NCBI RefSeq assembly: GCF_007993865.1
Contig: NZ_VIUH01000024.1
Coordinates: 1 to 64,000 of the forward strand
Direction: 5' to 3'
From: Pseudomonas sp. SJZ079
GTDB taxonomy: Bacteria; Pseudomonadota; Gammaproteobacteria; Pseudomonadales; Pseudomonadaceae
DNA length: 64,000 nt
Made by a program: the position numbers and the translations under genes
The notes under the pieces: model-generated
Told to the model about the DNA's origin: nothing
Databases searched by the model: none
Seen by the model: only the letters and a program-made list of their open reading frames with translations
In this document: in pieces, positions 30,470-41,988 of the stretch
Position numbering within the stretch: the stretch's first letter is position 1
Layout of the letters: every line of letters begins with the position of its first letter

Positions 30470-31069
30470 TCAGAGACCGATTGGTCGACGCCCGGCCAAC
30501 GCATGTGCCAAGGTGCCGCCGTCGACCAACTCCAGTTCGCCCCCGAGCGGCATGCCGTGAGCGATACGCGAGGCGATCAGGCCCTTATTGGCCAGAAGCT
30601 GGGCGATGTAATGCGCGGTTGCCTCGCCCTCTACCGTCGGATTGGTCGCGAGTATCACCTCACTGAAGCTGGCCTGGTTGATGCGGGCCAACAGTTCGGG
30701 AATGCCGATCGCCTCAGGGCCCAGACCGTCGAGAGGCGAGAGGTGGCCCTTGAGTACGAAATAGCGTCCGCGATATCCGGTCTGCTCCACCGCATACACG
30801 TCCATGGGCCCCTCAACCACACACAAAAGACTGTCATCACGGCGCGGGTCGAGGCACAGCTGACAGACCTCGTCCTCGCTCAGGCTACGACATTGCGTGC
30901 AGTGACCAACCCCTTCCATCGCCTGGGTCAAGGCCTGGGCCAGACGCAACGCGCCACTGCGATCACGCTCGAGCATCTGCAACGCCATGCGCTGGGCCGT
31001 CTTCTGCCCTACACCCGGCAGGATGCGCAAAGAATCGATCAGTTGACGGATCAGTGGGCTGAAACTCAT
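30470..31069 (-). CDS. recR: Recombination mediator RecR
   Basis: With RecF and RecO, RecR loads RecA onto gapped DNA. The 199-residue length is normal. It has an N-terminal helix-hairpin-helix ([16 protein letters not shown]), a four-Cys zinc finger ([16 protein letters not shown]), and a Toprim domain with [10 protein letters not shown]. The gene lies downstream of dnaX-ybaB as in many bacteria, separated from ybaB by about 200 bases. Confidence 0.97.
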   Translation of the reverse strand: MSFSPLIRQLIDSLRILPGVGQKTAQRMALQMLERDRSGALRLAQALTQAMEGVGHCTQCRSLSEDEVCQLCLDPRRDDSLLCVVEGPMDVYAVEQTGYRGRYFVLKGHLSPLDGLGPEAIGIPELLARINQASFSEVILATNPTVEGEATAHYIAQLLANKGLIASRIAHGMPLGGELELVDGGTLAHALAGRRPIGL

Positions 31070-31271
31070 GGGGGGATACTCGATGACAGCGGAGTGGTGG
31101 GAACGCCTGCGTTACACTTCTGCCCTACTGGCTGACCAGCACAGCAGTGCGTTCAGCCGGTGTGCAGGGCAAGGCGCCGTCGGGCGAGGAACCGCAGTGT
31201 GCTGGTGCACATGAGGATTCCGAGCCCGGCGGCAACGCAGCCATGTGCGCCGACTGGGCGCACGAGACCGA

Positions 31272-31598
31272 TCAAAAAGGCATTTTGAAGCCAGGGGGGA
31301 GCTGCATACCCGCAGTCATACCCGACATCTTGTCCTGGCTGTTCTGCTCGATCTTGCGTACGGCGTCATTCACCGCAGCCGCGATCAGGTCTTCGAGGAT
31401 GTCCTTGTCTTCTTGCATCAGGCTGTCATCCAGGCTGACGCGCTTGACGTCGTGACGACCGGTCATCACCACGCTGACCAGGCCGGCGCCGGATTGACCA
31501 GTAACTTCGGCGTTCGCCAACTCTTCCTGCATCTTCTGCATTTTTTCTTGCATCTGCTGGGCCTGCTTCATCAGGCCGGCCATGCCACCTTTCATCAT
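31272..31598 (-). CDS. ybaB: YbaB/EbfC nucleoid-associated protein
   Basis: A 108-residue DNA-binding protein. A Met/Gln-rich coiled coil (about residues 1-35, [20 protein letters not shown]) is followed by the typical [21 protein letters not shown] region. It starts 18 bases after the dnaX stop, the widely conserved dnaX-ybaB-recR arrangement. Confidence 0.97.
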   Translation of the reverse strand: MMKGGMAGLMKQAQQMQEKMQKMQEELANAEVTGQSGAGLVSVVMTGRHDVKRVSLDDSLMQEDKDILEDLIAAAVNDAVRKIEQNSQDKMSGMTAGMQLPPGFKMPF

Positions 31599-31616
31599 GG
31601 TGCTAGTCCTCGGTAA

Positions 31617-33731
31617 TCAGGGGTTAACTGCGGTTTCAATGGGTTCGATGCTGTCCGCACGTACGACGGCGGCGAACTGCTGAATCATCTGTTGCACCAA
31701 CGGATCGTTGTGGATCGACGCTTCGGCTTCGCGTTGACGATTGGCACGTTTGCGCGCGGCCGCCTGCGCCGGCGTTTCCTGTTCGGGCTTGCACAACTCG
31801 ACCTGCAGACTCAACTCACGCCCATGGTACTGGTTTAACGCGTCATTCAACCGGCGTTGCTGGGTCGCATTGAACAGTGCACTGTGCCCTGGATCCAGAT
31901 GCAACAACCAATTATCGCCTTCGACCGCAATCAAGCTGCAGTTGGCACCGATGCTACCGGTCATCCCGGACAGGCCGAGTTTCGGGAACAACTCCAACCA
32001 ATCGGCGGCCAAGCCGGTGGCCGCTTGCCTGGCGGGCAGCGGTTCCGGCTCATCTGGGAGAGCCGGCTCTACGCCCGCGAAGTCGTAGTCAAACGACTCG
32101 GCGTCCATCTCCACATAATCGTAATCAGCCAAAGGCGGCTCATCATCGCTATCGGCGTCGACCAGCAACGCCTTGTCGATGGCATCCGTAACCTCGGGCT
32201 GCAGCACGGGCTCAGGTTCAGATTCAGCGGGAGTTTCTTCTGGCTTCTCGGCCGCTGACGTATCGAGTCCGCCCTGGGAGCGCTGTTCTTCCCAAGGCAA
32301 ATCAACCACAGCAACTGGGAGTGCAGGGATCGCAGCAGGCGTTTCAGCGACCACAGGGTCGGCAGCCTGTACGGCAGGAGCTTCGCCACTCTCTACCTCT
32401 GCCTCTGCCTCTGCTGGCGCTGCGATGGTTTCAGGAACTGCAGACGTCAGCGCAGGGACGGACTCCACCACTGCCTCAACCGCAGCTGCAGGTGCAGGCG
32501 TGACAGAAACAGGTGCACGCTCAGGCGCGGGGGCATCACTTACCGGCACCGCCATAGCAGTGCCGGCCACTGGGTTGGTACGGGGATCAGCAGTGGCCTG
32601 ACTAATCCCTAGCGGCTTTAACGCCACCCTCGGCGCATCGTCCGTACCGGCAGGCCTGAACGCCAACATGCGCAACAGCACCATTTCGAAGCCGCTGCGC
32701 GGATCCGGCGCCAGCGGCAAATCGCGCCGGCCGATCAGGCCCATCTGGTAATAAAACTGCACATCTTCGGCTGGCAAGGCCTGCGCCAAGGCCAGCACCC
32801 GCTCGCGATCGCCCTGACCGTTATCCACCGCATCCGGCAGTGCCTGGGCGATGGCCACGCGGTGCAGCACATTGAGAATTTCCGCCAGCACGCCATTCCA
32901 ATCCGGCCCCTGCTCCGCCAGATGCCGAACGGCATCGATCAGACCGCGCGCATCGCCCTCCAGCAGGGCATGCAGCACGCCATACACCTGCCCATGGTCC
33001 AGGGTGCCGAGCATCGCACGCACGTCGGCGGCCAGCACCTTGCCTTCACCGAAGGCAATCGCCTGGTCGGCCAGGCTCATGGCATCACGCATCGAACCAT
33101 CGGCCGCACGACCGAGCAGCCACAGGGCGTCTTCCTCGAAAGGAATGTTTTCTGCGCCCAGCACATGGATCAGGTGCTCGACTACGCGCTCCGGCGGCAT
33201 ATTCTTCAGGGAAAACTGCAAGCAGCGCGAGAGGACGGTCACTGGCAATTTCTGCGGGTCGGTGGTCGCCAGCAGAAATTTAACGTGGGGCGGCGGCTCT
33301 TCCAGGGTTTTCAGCAGCGCGTTGAACGAGTGCGAGGAGAGCATGTGCACTTCGTCGATCAGGTAGACCTTGAAGCGCCCACGGCTGGGCGAGTACTGCA
33401 CGTTATCCAGCAGTTCACGGGTGTCCTCCACCTTGGTGCGGCTGGCGGCATCGACCTCGATCAGGTCGACGAAACGCCCTTCATCGATCTCCTTGCAGAT
33501 CGAACACACGCCACAGGGGGTCGAGCTGATCCCGGCTTCGCAGTTCAGGCACTTGGCGATAATCCGCGCGATGGTGGTTTTGCCCACCCCTCGAGTACCG
33601 GTAAACAGGTAGGCGTGGTGCAGGCGCTGACTGTCGAGCGCGTTGATCAAGGCCTTGAGCACATGGGTCTGGCCGACCATTTCGCGGAACGAGCGCGGAC
33701 GCCATTTACGTGCAAGAACCTGATAACTCAT
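31617..33731 (-). CDS. dnaX: DNA polymerase III tau subunit, DnaX
   Basis: Clamp-loader ATPase of the replisome. The 704 residues show Walker A GTRGVGKTT, a zinc module (CLNCEAG....CGVCSIC), Walker B DEVHML and an arginine-finger SRC motif (LSRCLQFS). A long Ala/Glu/Pro-rich linker (about 395-580) follows, then the C-terminal polymerase-binding domain. ATG 33729-33731 is set by the conserved MSYQVLARKWRP. No A-AAA-AAG-type slippery heptamer was seen by eye, so the E. coli mode of making gamma is not supported. Confidence 0.96.
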   Translation of the reverse strand: MSYQVLARKWRPRSFREMVGQTHVLKALINALDSQRLHHAYLFTGTRGVGKTTIARIIAKCLNCEAGISSTPCGVCSICKEIDEGRFVDLIEVDAASRTKVEDTRELLDNVQYSPSRGRFKVYLIDEVHMLSSHSFNALLKTLEEPPPHVKFLLATTDPQKLPVTVLSRCLQFSLKNMPPERVVEHLIHVLGAENIPFEEDALWLLGRAADGSMRDAMSLADQAIAFGEGKVLAADVRAMLGTLDHGQVYGVLHALLEGDARGLIDAVRHLAEQGPDWNGVLAEILNVLHRVAIAQALPDAVDNGQGDRERVLALAQALPAEDVQFYYQMGLIGRRDLPLAPDPRSGFEMVLLRMLAFRPAGTDDAPRVALKPLGISQATADPRTNPVAGTAMAVPVSDAPAPERAPVSVTPAPAAAVEAVVESVPALTSAVPETIAAPAEAEAEVESGEAPAVQAADPVVAETPAAIPALPVAVVDLPWEEQRSQGGLDTSAAEKPEETPAESEPEPVLQPEVTDAIDKALLVDADSDDEPPLADYDYVEMDAESFDYDFAGVEPALPDEPEPLPARQAATGLAADWLELFPKLGLSGMTGSIGANCSLIAVEGDNWLLHLDPGHSALFNATQQRRLNDALNQYHGRELSLQVELCKPEQETPAQAAARKRANRQREAEASIHNDPLVQQMIQQFAAVVRADSIEPIETAVNP

Positions 33732-34195
33732 CGAAAACCGTCGCGAGAGGAAGCAAAAGTGGGCTAATCCTAGCGGAGCATCGGCTAAATTGCATCCGAT
33801 GCGCAGCACCGGCCATTATGATGCATCACACGGCAAAGATCGCACTGGCTAAAATTTAATCAACAGGTTACCATCCGCCCCGTTCGTACCACGCTGCAAG
33901 TCAATCAGGCGTTCCCGCCTCCTCGATGGTTCCTTGGTAATGAGCGCATCCGACCCCGCCCAGCGATGTCGCACAGCACTCTACCTGACCCACCCCGCTG
34001 ACTGATCAGGCCGTCTCGCTCAAGCGCTGACTCAAGCCTGCCTCCGAAGTACCGACCCCGTTAAAGCACCGTCAAAACGGAACTTTCTCGTGCAGTCCCG
34101 CTCCGATCAGACACTTACCGCCGACAACAAAGTCGACCGTTTGGAGCTTTATTCAGCGCAATGACGCGCAAGCTGTTTTAGGAAACACCCAAAAA
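33732..34195. other. Intergenic region between dnaX and two small genes
   Basis: These 464 bases separate divergent genes and must hold both promoters. I saw no open frame with family-like content, no strong hairpin with a U-run and no recognisable RNA. Confidence 0.4.
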
Positions 34196-34417
34196 ATGAA
34201 TACTCAACACCAGATTCAGGATGCCATTCGCACCCTATCCAGCGCATTTGCGCCACTCGATTGCCGCATCCTGGCTGCCCGTAAAGGCAACTTCAGTTTC
34301 ACCATCGTCAATCAAGCCGGCATAGCCCAGCATACCCAGCGCCTATACCCCGACCAGTACAGCAGCGAATCATTGCCGCTGGTAATCGAGCGCACTCGCC
34401 AACTGCTGCTGGCCTGA
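34196..34417 (+). CDS. Small conserved hypothetical protein
   Basis: A 73-residue soluble protein with mixed helix and strand, no Cys cluster and no membrane segment. I do not recognise a family. Its place next to dnaX and ffs suggests it belongs to the conserved Pseudomonas backbone. AGGAA upstream is a usable ribosome site. Confidence 0.65.
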   Translation: MNTQHQIQDAIRTLSSAFAPLDCRILAARKGNFSFTIVNQAGIAQHTQRLYPDQYSSESLPLVIERTRQLLLA

Positions 34418-34493
34418 TCACCCACAGTAGGTGGACTGAACTTAAAAACAAGTTCATGGTCTACCTCTGTCAACCTCAGGATGGAGTACGGTC

Positions 34494-34781
34494 ATGGATA
34501 GCACTAATCGCCAGCTAGCCGAGCAATTATTCGCCCCCTTACGCGTTTCTTTCGGTGCCCCCCGCCCAGATGGCAGCACCGTTCTATCCTTGCTTGACGA
34601 AGCCGATGCCGCCGCTTACAGCCGCGTGCTCAGCAGCGTTCAATTGCAGGATTCGCTGGCCTTTGCACAGTGCCTCGAGGAGATTCGCCAGGAACTCGCC
34701 GTACGCTCCGGCAACATTCCCACGGAGATGCGCAAAGCGCTGAAGGAACACGCCAGCGTGCTCAGCTATCACAACGCCTGA
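34494..34781 (+). CDS. Small conserved hypothetical protein
   Basis: A 95-residue, mostly helical acidic protein with no membrane segment and no recognised family. The ATG follows GGAG. It lies 76 bases after the preceding small gene and is followed by a clear intrinsic terminator, so the two probably form one transcript ending before the convergent ffs gene. Confidence 0.7.
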   Translation: MDSTNRQLAEQLFAPLRVSFGAPRPDGSTVLSLLDEADAAAYSRVLSSVQLQDSLAFAQCLEEIRQELAVRSGNIPTEMRKALKEHASVLSYHNA

Positions 34782-34797
34782 TAGTTACGGATCAAAG

Positions 34798-34824
34798 CCT
34801 CGCCACACAGCGGGGCTTTTTTCT
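34798..34824 (+). terminator. Rho-independent terminator
   Basis: AGCCTCGC (34798-34805) pairs with GCGGGGCT (34812-34819) around CACACA, with one T-G pair, and runs directly into six T residues. It ends the small-gene transcript before the convergent ffs gene. Confidence 0.85.
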
Positions 34825-34921
34825 GCGCGTCAGCCGACAAGACACAGCAAAGCGCGCAACTGAGCGCGTCGAGAGATTCAAATTGGGGTTACGCGAGCCA
34901 AGCCCGAATGGACTTGAGAGA

Positions 34922-35035
34922 TGGAGGCGATCCTGCCAGCCACACCCCGGCACACAATGTCACCGCTGCGGCTGCTCCCTTCCAGGCCTGACCGGGTTCA
35001 CGGCTGATCGTTGCGAGGGGACCGGCAGGACCACC
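34922..35035 (-). ncRNA. ffs: Signal recognition particle 4.5S RNA
   Basis: On the minus strand the universally conserved SRP apical core appears as GGTCAGGCCTGGAAGGGAGC followed by AGCC. The ends close a long stem: GGTGGTCCTGCC at the 5' side pairs with GGCAGGATCGCC at the 3' side. The size of about 114 bases fits bacterial 4.5S RNA. Ends are estimated from pairing. A promoter 25-60 bases upstream implies a short 5' leader that would be removed, as in E. coli. Confidence 0.93.
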
Positions 35036-35066
35036 ATAACGCTGCCCGCCAGTGGCGAGCCGCGCC

Positions 35067-35094
35067 ATTGTACCGGCTTGTTTTGAACTTACAA
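35067..35094 (-). promoter_or_regulatory. Promoter of ffs
   Basis: On the minus strand TTGTAA (35094-35089) and TACAAT (35072-35067) are separated by 16 bases. Transcription would start near 35060, about 25 bases before the mature 5' end. Confidence 0.6.
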
Positions 35095-35435
35095 CCGCCT
35101 CAAGCACTTAGCAGCGTAAAACCGCCTGCTCTGGACAAATAGCGGGCGCTGCATCAGCCAGCACGCCCGCCCATCTCTCCAAAAAACCGCACGGCAATCC
35201 CTCGTCCACGCGCCTCGCCAGACCGCACTCATTGCCCTGGACGGCGGAGTCCACAACTGCTCGACCTGGTCATCGCGCCGCTCATAGCCCTGCGCCTTCC
35301 CGACCGCCTTACCTGCCCCGCAAGGCAGTACTTCTGCGACACGACCAAACCCTCGCATCATTTCGTACCCAGCATCGCTTGCCTTACCCGGCATTCGAAC
35401 ATACGCTTAACCATATATTTAAATGAGACACCGCC
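35095..35435. other. Region upstream of the arsenic operon
   Basis: No gene is supported in these 341 bases. The last 45 are AT-rich and contain CATATATTTAAATG (35412-35425), a plausible -10/ArsR operator region placed just before arsR. This segment is the likely left junction of the arsenic-gene insertion next to ffs. Confidence 0.4.
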
Positions 35436-35777
35436 ATGCTCACGCCCGTTCGGCTGTTCAAAGCGCTTTCCGACGAGACCCGCCTACGCTGCCTGGCGCT
35501 AATCGACCAACAGGGCGAACGCTGTGTCTGCGAACTCACCAGCGCCCTCGAACTGTCGCAACCCAAGATTTCGCGTCACTTGGCGCAACTGCGTAGCGCC
35601 GGCATTCTGCTGGATCGCCGCCAGGGTCAGTGGGTGTATTACCAGATCAATCCTTACCTGCCTGAATGGGCTGGCACCATCCTGCGTGAAACCCTGACTG
35701 CCTGCGCGCGCGATCCGCGTTTTAGCGTTAATCCCGTGTCGAGCGACGCCCAGGAAGATGCGCCCTGCTGTGCCTGA
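35436..35777 (+). CDS. arsR: Arsenite-responsive repressor ArsR
   Basis: A 113-residue winged-helix metalloregulator. The recognition helix region (ALELSQPKISRHLAQLR) is preceded by the As(III)-binding motif CVCEL in GERCVCELTSAL, the classic ArsR site. The C-terminus has an extra CCA pair. It heads the operon arsR-arsI-arsC-acr3 and should repress it until As(III) binds. Confidence 0.95.
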   Translation: MLTPVRLFKALSDETRLRCLALIDQQGERCVCELTSALELSQPKISRHLAQLRSAGILLDRRQGQWVYYQINPYLPEWAGTILRETLTACARDPRFSVNPVSSDAQEDAPCCA

Positions 35778-35833
35778 CATATTTTTCAGAGCCAATATAT
35801 CTGCCTATCCGTATAAACGTATAAGGAGAGCCC

Positions 35834-36316
35834 ATGAAACGCATGCATATCCACCTCGGCGTTACCCACCTCGAACAATCGGTGACCTTCTACTCCAACC
35901 TGTTCGGCGCTCAGCCAAGCGTGTTGCACGCCGACTATGCCAAGTGGATGCTGGACGACCCACGCGTCAACTTCGCCATCTCCACCCGCTCGGGCAAGGT
36001 CGGCCTGGACCACCTGGGTATCCAGGCCGAAGACGCCCTTGAGCTGGCCGAACTGGAAAGCCGTGCCAAGGCTGCCGGCGCTCCGGTGATCGAGGAAAGC
36101 GGCGCATGCTGTTACATGGAATCGGACAAATACTGGACCGTTGACCCGACTGGTATTCCCTGGGAGCAGTTCCACTCACTGAACGCCATCCCCACCTTCA
36201 ACCACAGCGAAGCCAGCGCTTCTGATAACGCCTGTTGCGCACCCAAAGTAGAAAAGCCACGGGTGACCGCGAATCGCAAACCAACCAGTTGCACGCCCGG
36301 CTCCGGCTGCTGCTAA
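35834..36316 (+). CDS. arsI: ArsI/CadI-family dioxygenase (C-As lyase type)
   Basis: A 160-residue vicinal-oxygen-chelate protein. ArsI enzymes split methyl or aryl groups from trivalent organoarsenicals. It has metal ligands in MHIHLGV, DHLGIQ and PWEQFHS, and the vicinal Cys pair in SGACCYMESDKYW that binds As(III) in ArsI. The C-terminal tail carries two more pairs (DNACCAP and GSGCC), which may bind metal. A duplicated CGTATAA precedes the ribosome site AAGGAG (35810-35828). CadI-type cadmium binding is an alternative. Confidence 0.88.
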   Translation: MKRMHIHLGVTHLEQSVTFYSNLFGAQPSVLHADYAKWMLDDPRVNFAISTRSGKVGLDHLGIQAEDALELAELESRAKAAGAPVIEESGACCYMESDKYWTVDPTGIPWEQFHSLNAIPTFNHSEASASDNACCAPKVEKPRVTANRKPTSCTPGSGCC

Positions 36317-36364
36317 ACCACTGGCCACCGCCCATCATCCGCACTTCAGTCAACGGAACCAGCC

Positions 36365-36844
36365 ATGCGCAATATCCTTGTCCTCTGCACCGGCAATTCC
36401 TGCCGCTCGATCATCGGCGAAGCGTTGATCAACCACTTGGGTGCCGGCCGCCTACGGGCCTGGAGCGCAGGCAGCCAACCGACCGGCCAAGTCAATCCCG
36501 GCGCCGCGGCCATCCTCCGGGAACACGGGGTGGCCAGCGAGGGCTACCGCAGCAAGTCCTGGGACAGCCTCGCCGACGTGAATTTCGACATGGTAATCAC
36601 CGTGTGCGATAACGCTGCCGGCGAAGCCTGCCCACTGTTCCGCGGCAAGGCGTTGAAAGCCCACTGGGGTATTCCCGACCCGGCCCATGTGACAGGTAAT
36701 GAAGCAGAAATTCATGCCGCTTTCGCCAAAGCGTACGCACAACTGGAGGCGCGAATTCAGCAATTGTTGAACCTGCCCCTGGACGACATAGACGACGAGC
36801 GCTTGCGCGCCGCCCTCAACCAGATCGGAGCCAACACGCCATGA
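36365..36844 (+). CDS. arsC: Arsenate reductase ArsC, low-molecular-weight phosphatase type
   Basis: Cytoplasmic enzyme reducing As(V) to As(III). The 159 residues begin with the P-loop CTGNSCRS (the C-x5-R phosphatase signature), with a further Cys pair expected in [12 protein letters not shown] for the thioredoxin-coupled cascade, and DPAHVTG near the end. The stop overlaps the acr3 start (ATGA), so reduction and export are coupled. Confidence 0.95.
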   Translation: MRNILVLCTGNSCRSIIGEALINHLGAGRLRAWSAGSQPTGQVNPGAAAILREHGVASEGYRSKSWDSLADVNFDMVITVCDNAAGEACPLFRGKALKAHWGIPDPAHVTGNEAEIHAAFAKAYAQLEARIQQLLNLPLDDIDDERLRAALNQIGANTP

Positions 36845-37890
36845 CCGCCGCTGTCCTCGCACCAAGCAGCCCACTGGGCTCGTTCGAGCGCTATCTGAGT
36901 CTCTGGGTCGGACTGTGCATCGTCACCGGCGTAGTACTTGGCAGCGCACTGCCGAGCCTATTCGAAGCCCTGGCGGCCCTGCAGTTGGCAAGCGTCAACT
37001 TGCCGGTTGCCCTGCTGATCTGGGTGATGATCTTTCCGATGATGGTGCAGATCGATTTCGCCTCGATCAAAGCAGTCGGTCGTGAGCCGCGCGGACTGCT
37101 GATGACCCTGGCGATCAACTGGCTGATCAAGCCGTTCAGCATGGCCGCGCTCGGCATATTGTTCTTCGAGTACCTGTTCGCGCCCTTCGTCGACCCGCAC
37201 AGCGCCCAGGAATATATCGCCGGAATGATTCTGCTAGGCGTAGCGCCGTGCACCGCCATGGTGTTTGTCTGGAGCCAACTGACCAAAGGCGACGCGGCCT
37301 ACACCCTGGTGCAGGTGTCGGTGAACGACGTGGTGATGGTATTCGCCTTCGCGCCCATCGCCGCCTTCCTGCTCGGGGTCACCGACGTCAACGTACCCTG
37401 GGCAACCCTGTTGCTTTCCACCCTGCTGTATGTGGTGATGCCTCTGCTGGCCGGGATGCTGGTACGCCATATCCTGATGAGTAAAAGTCAGACCAGCTAC
37501 GACGGCTTCCTGCACAGGATCAAACCCTTTTCGATCATTGGTCTGCTCACCACCGTGGTGGTGCTGTTCGCCTTTCAGGCCCAGACCATCCTCGACCAGC
37601 CCTTGATCATCCTGCTGATCGCCATTCCACTCACGCTGCAAACCTATGGCATCTTCGCCATCGCTTTTGTCTGGGCGCTGTACTGGAAACTGCCGCACCG
37701 CATTGCCGCGCCGGCCTGCCTGATTGGTACATCGAACTTCTTCGAGCTGGCGGTGGCCGTGGCTATCGCCCTGTTCGGCCTGCACTCTGGAGCGGCGCTG
37801 GCCACTGTGGTTGGCGTGTTGGTGGAAGTCCCGGTGATGCTCTCGCTTTGCGCGATAGCCAACCGCACGCGGCACTGGTTTCCCGCCTGA
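36841..37890 (+). CDS. acr3: Arsenite efflux transporter ACR3
   Basis: A 349-residue inner-membrane As(III) exporter with about ten helices. The conserved Cys lies in [19 protein letters not shown], the signature helix of ACR3, and the conserved Glu-containing helix [13 protein letters not shown] is present. It is the last gene of the operon. The sequence is ACR3-type rather than the unrelated ArsB type. Confidence 0.95.
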   Translation: MTAAVLAPSSPLGSFERYLSLWVGLCIVTGVVLGSALPSLFEALAALQLASVNLPVALLIWVMIFPMMVQIDFASIKAVGREPRGLLMTLAINWLIKPFSMAALGILFFEYLFAPFVDPHSAQEYIAGMILLGVAPCTAMVFVWSQLTKGDAAYTLVQVSVNDVVMVFAFAPIAAFLLGVTDVNVPWATLLLSTLLYVVMPLLAGMLVRHILMSKSQTSYDGFLHRIKPFSIIGLLTTVVVLFAFQAQTILDQPLIILLIAIPLTLQTYGIFAIAFVWALYWKLPHRIAAPACLIGTSNFFELAVAVAIALFGLHSGAALATVVGVLVEVPVMLSLCAIANRTRHWFPA

Positions 37891-38068
37891 TGCCCGGACA
37901 CTTGAGTCGCGAACCCTCCCTCTGAGACGGAATTTCCTGGGGCTAGACAAGTCACATGCAGGTCTCGACCGCTCTATATTCATCTCGAACGATGCCTGCG
38001 GCGCAAAATCACAGTACCCTGCGCAAGGCAACTACAACGCCCCCTCTCTTCACTCAAGGAGCTACAAC

Positions 38069-38347
38069 ATGGCCATGACTAAAGATCAGCTGATTAGCGA
38101 CATCGCAGAAGCCATCGACACCCCGAAGGCCACTGTGCGTGCAGCGCTCGAACAACTCAGTGAGATCGTCAGCGATGCCTTGGAAAATGCCGAGGAAATC
38201 ACGCTGCCGGGTATCGGCAAGCTGAAGATCAGCGAGCGCCCCGCCCGCACCGGCCGCAACCCGCAAACCGGCCAGGCGATCCAGATCGCGGCAAAGAAAG
38301 TGGTCAAGTACGTGCCTGCCAAAGCCCTGACCGACGCGATCAACTGA
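38069..38347 (+). CDS. HU-family DNA-binding protein
   Basis: A 92-residue histone-like protein with the HU/IHF signature GIGKLKISERPARTGRNPQT and the flexible beta-arm. The arm has RNPQTGQ in the normal position, and the C-terminal strand ends in PAKALTDAIN. ATG 38069 follows AAGGAG, and ATG 38075 is an in-frame alternative. It is divergent in sequence from typical HupB, so it is probably an HU paralogue. It sits alone between the arsenic operon and ligA. Confidence 0.9.
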   Translation: MAMTKDQLISDIAEAIDTPKATVRAALEQLSEIVSDALENAEEITLPGIGKLKISERPARTGRNPQTGQAIQIAAKKVVKYVPAKALTDAIN

Positions 38348-38532
38348 GCCACATCAGCAGCAAGCCGCTGTCATCCTCGCTTAGGGAAAGCGGTAACCGC
38401 CTGAGCGAGACAGCAGCAGCCCCAGGAGGGGCCATGGCCGCGATAGCGACCGAGAGTCGCGGCAAGCGCATGCGACTTACGCCCCTCCCACTCAACGCGA
38501 CTATCTCTTGACCCACAAGCTACTCGCCTGAC

Positions 38533-40935
<2,403 letters not shown>

Positions 40936-40942
40936 TCAAACG

Positions 40943-40970
40943 AGAAAGAGCAGCCTGGGCTGCTCTTTCT
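40943..40970 (-). terminator. Hairpin between zipA and ligA
   Basis: Perfect 13-base arms (40943-40955 and 40958-40970) form a hairpin with a two-base loop. Transcription from zipA meets it 20 bases after the zipA stop. It lacks a strong U-run on the minus strand, so it may attenuate ligA or end a fraction of transcripts. Confidence 0.55.
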
Positions 40971-40989
40971 ATTAAAACGGCGGCGCTTG

Positions 40990-41817
40990 TTAACGCTTGC
41001 TGGTCAACTGCCGGCGCTCGAACTCGACGATGCGCTGGCGATAATGCTCGATGGTTTGCGCGGTCATCACGCTGCGCTGATCATCCTTCAGCTCACCGTT
41101 CAGCTCATGGGCCAACTTGCGCGCGGCGGCGACCATCACGTCGAATGCCTGCTTGGGATGACGCGGGCCTGGTAACCCGAGGAAGAAGCTCACCGCACGG
41201 GTGCTGAAACCATCGATGTCGTCCAGGTCGAAGGTGCCCGGCTTGAGCGCGTTGGCCATGGAGAACAGTACTTCACCGTTGCCGGCCATGCTTTCGTGGC
41301 GATGAAAGATATCCATCTCACCGAAGCGCAGACCGCTCTCGAGGATATTCTGCAACAACGCCGGCCCTTTGAAGCCGTCCCCTTCGCGGGCGATCACGTT
41401 GATCACCAGGACTTCCTCAACTGGCGGCAGCTCTTTGCCAGCGTTTTTGGCCGCGCCGTTGTGCGTGCCCGACGCCTCGCTATCGACCGGATTGAGCAAG
41501 GTCGGTACCGGCTCATCCAGATCCAGGTTCAAATCACCCTGTTCCGGCTCACCAACGCGGTGACGGTTCAGCTCGCGGGCGCTCATGGAGGGCAGATTTT
41601 CATCGTCCAGCGAGGGTTCCTTATGTCGACCGACCACCCGCGCCGGGCTCAGCAGATTGGGATCACTGTCGTCATCCGGCAAGTCGGCCACACTGCGGTC
41701 GAGCTTGAACTTCAACTTGCCCTTGCCGCCACGCATCCGCCGCCAGCCATCGAACAAGATGCCAGCAATCACAATGATGCCGATGACGATCAGCCACTCG
41801 CGTAGACCGAATTCCAT
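40990..41817 (-). CDS. zipA: Cell division protein ZipA
   Basis: Inner-membrane anchor for FtsZ at the division site. The 275 residues have an N-terminal membrane helix ([15 protein letters not shown], about 8-22), a basic stretch, a charged flexible linker to about residue 135, and a C-terminal FtsZ-binding domain (about 140-265). The order smc-zipA-ligA is typical of gamma-proteobacteria. Confidence 0.95.
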   Translation of the reverse strand: MEFGLREWLIVIGIIVIAGILFDGWRRMRGGKGKLKFKLDRSVADLPDDDSDPNLLSPARVVGRHKEPSLDDENLPSMSARELNRHRVGEPEQGDLNLDLDEPVPTLLNPVDSEASGTHNGAAKNAGKELPPVEEVLVINVIAREGDGFKGPALLQNILESGLRFGEMDIFHRHESMAGNGEVLFSMANALKPGTFDLDDIDGFSTRAVSFFLGLPGPRHPKQAFDVMVAAARKLAHELNGELKDDQRSVMTAQTIEHYRQRIVEFERRQLTSKR

Positions 41818-41849
41818 GAAATACCCTGACCCCTAATGAAAATTAATAT

Positions 41850-41876
41850 AAAAAAAGAGCATCCAGCCCATGCCTC
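41850..41876 (-). terminator. Intrinsic terminator after smc
   Basis: On the minus strand a GAG(G)CAT...ATGCTC stem-loop (41876-41857) is followed by seven T residues (41856-41850). It lies between smc and zipA, so zipA-ligA probably has its own promoter in the AT-rich bases just downstream. Confidence 0.6.
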
Positions 41877-41988
41877 GGTAACTCTAAAACGTGGCGCCAA
41901 CTCCATGTTCTGACAGGCGTTTTCCACGTGCAACAAAAGTGGCCATTAAGCTAGCACGACGAAAGGCAACTTTACACCGCCAGACGCA

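Noticed and set aside
31617-33731. Programmed frameshift in dnaX
   Set aside because: No slippery A-run heptamer followed by a stem was seen on the coding strand.
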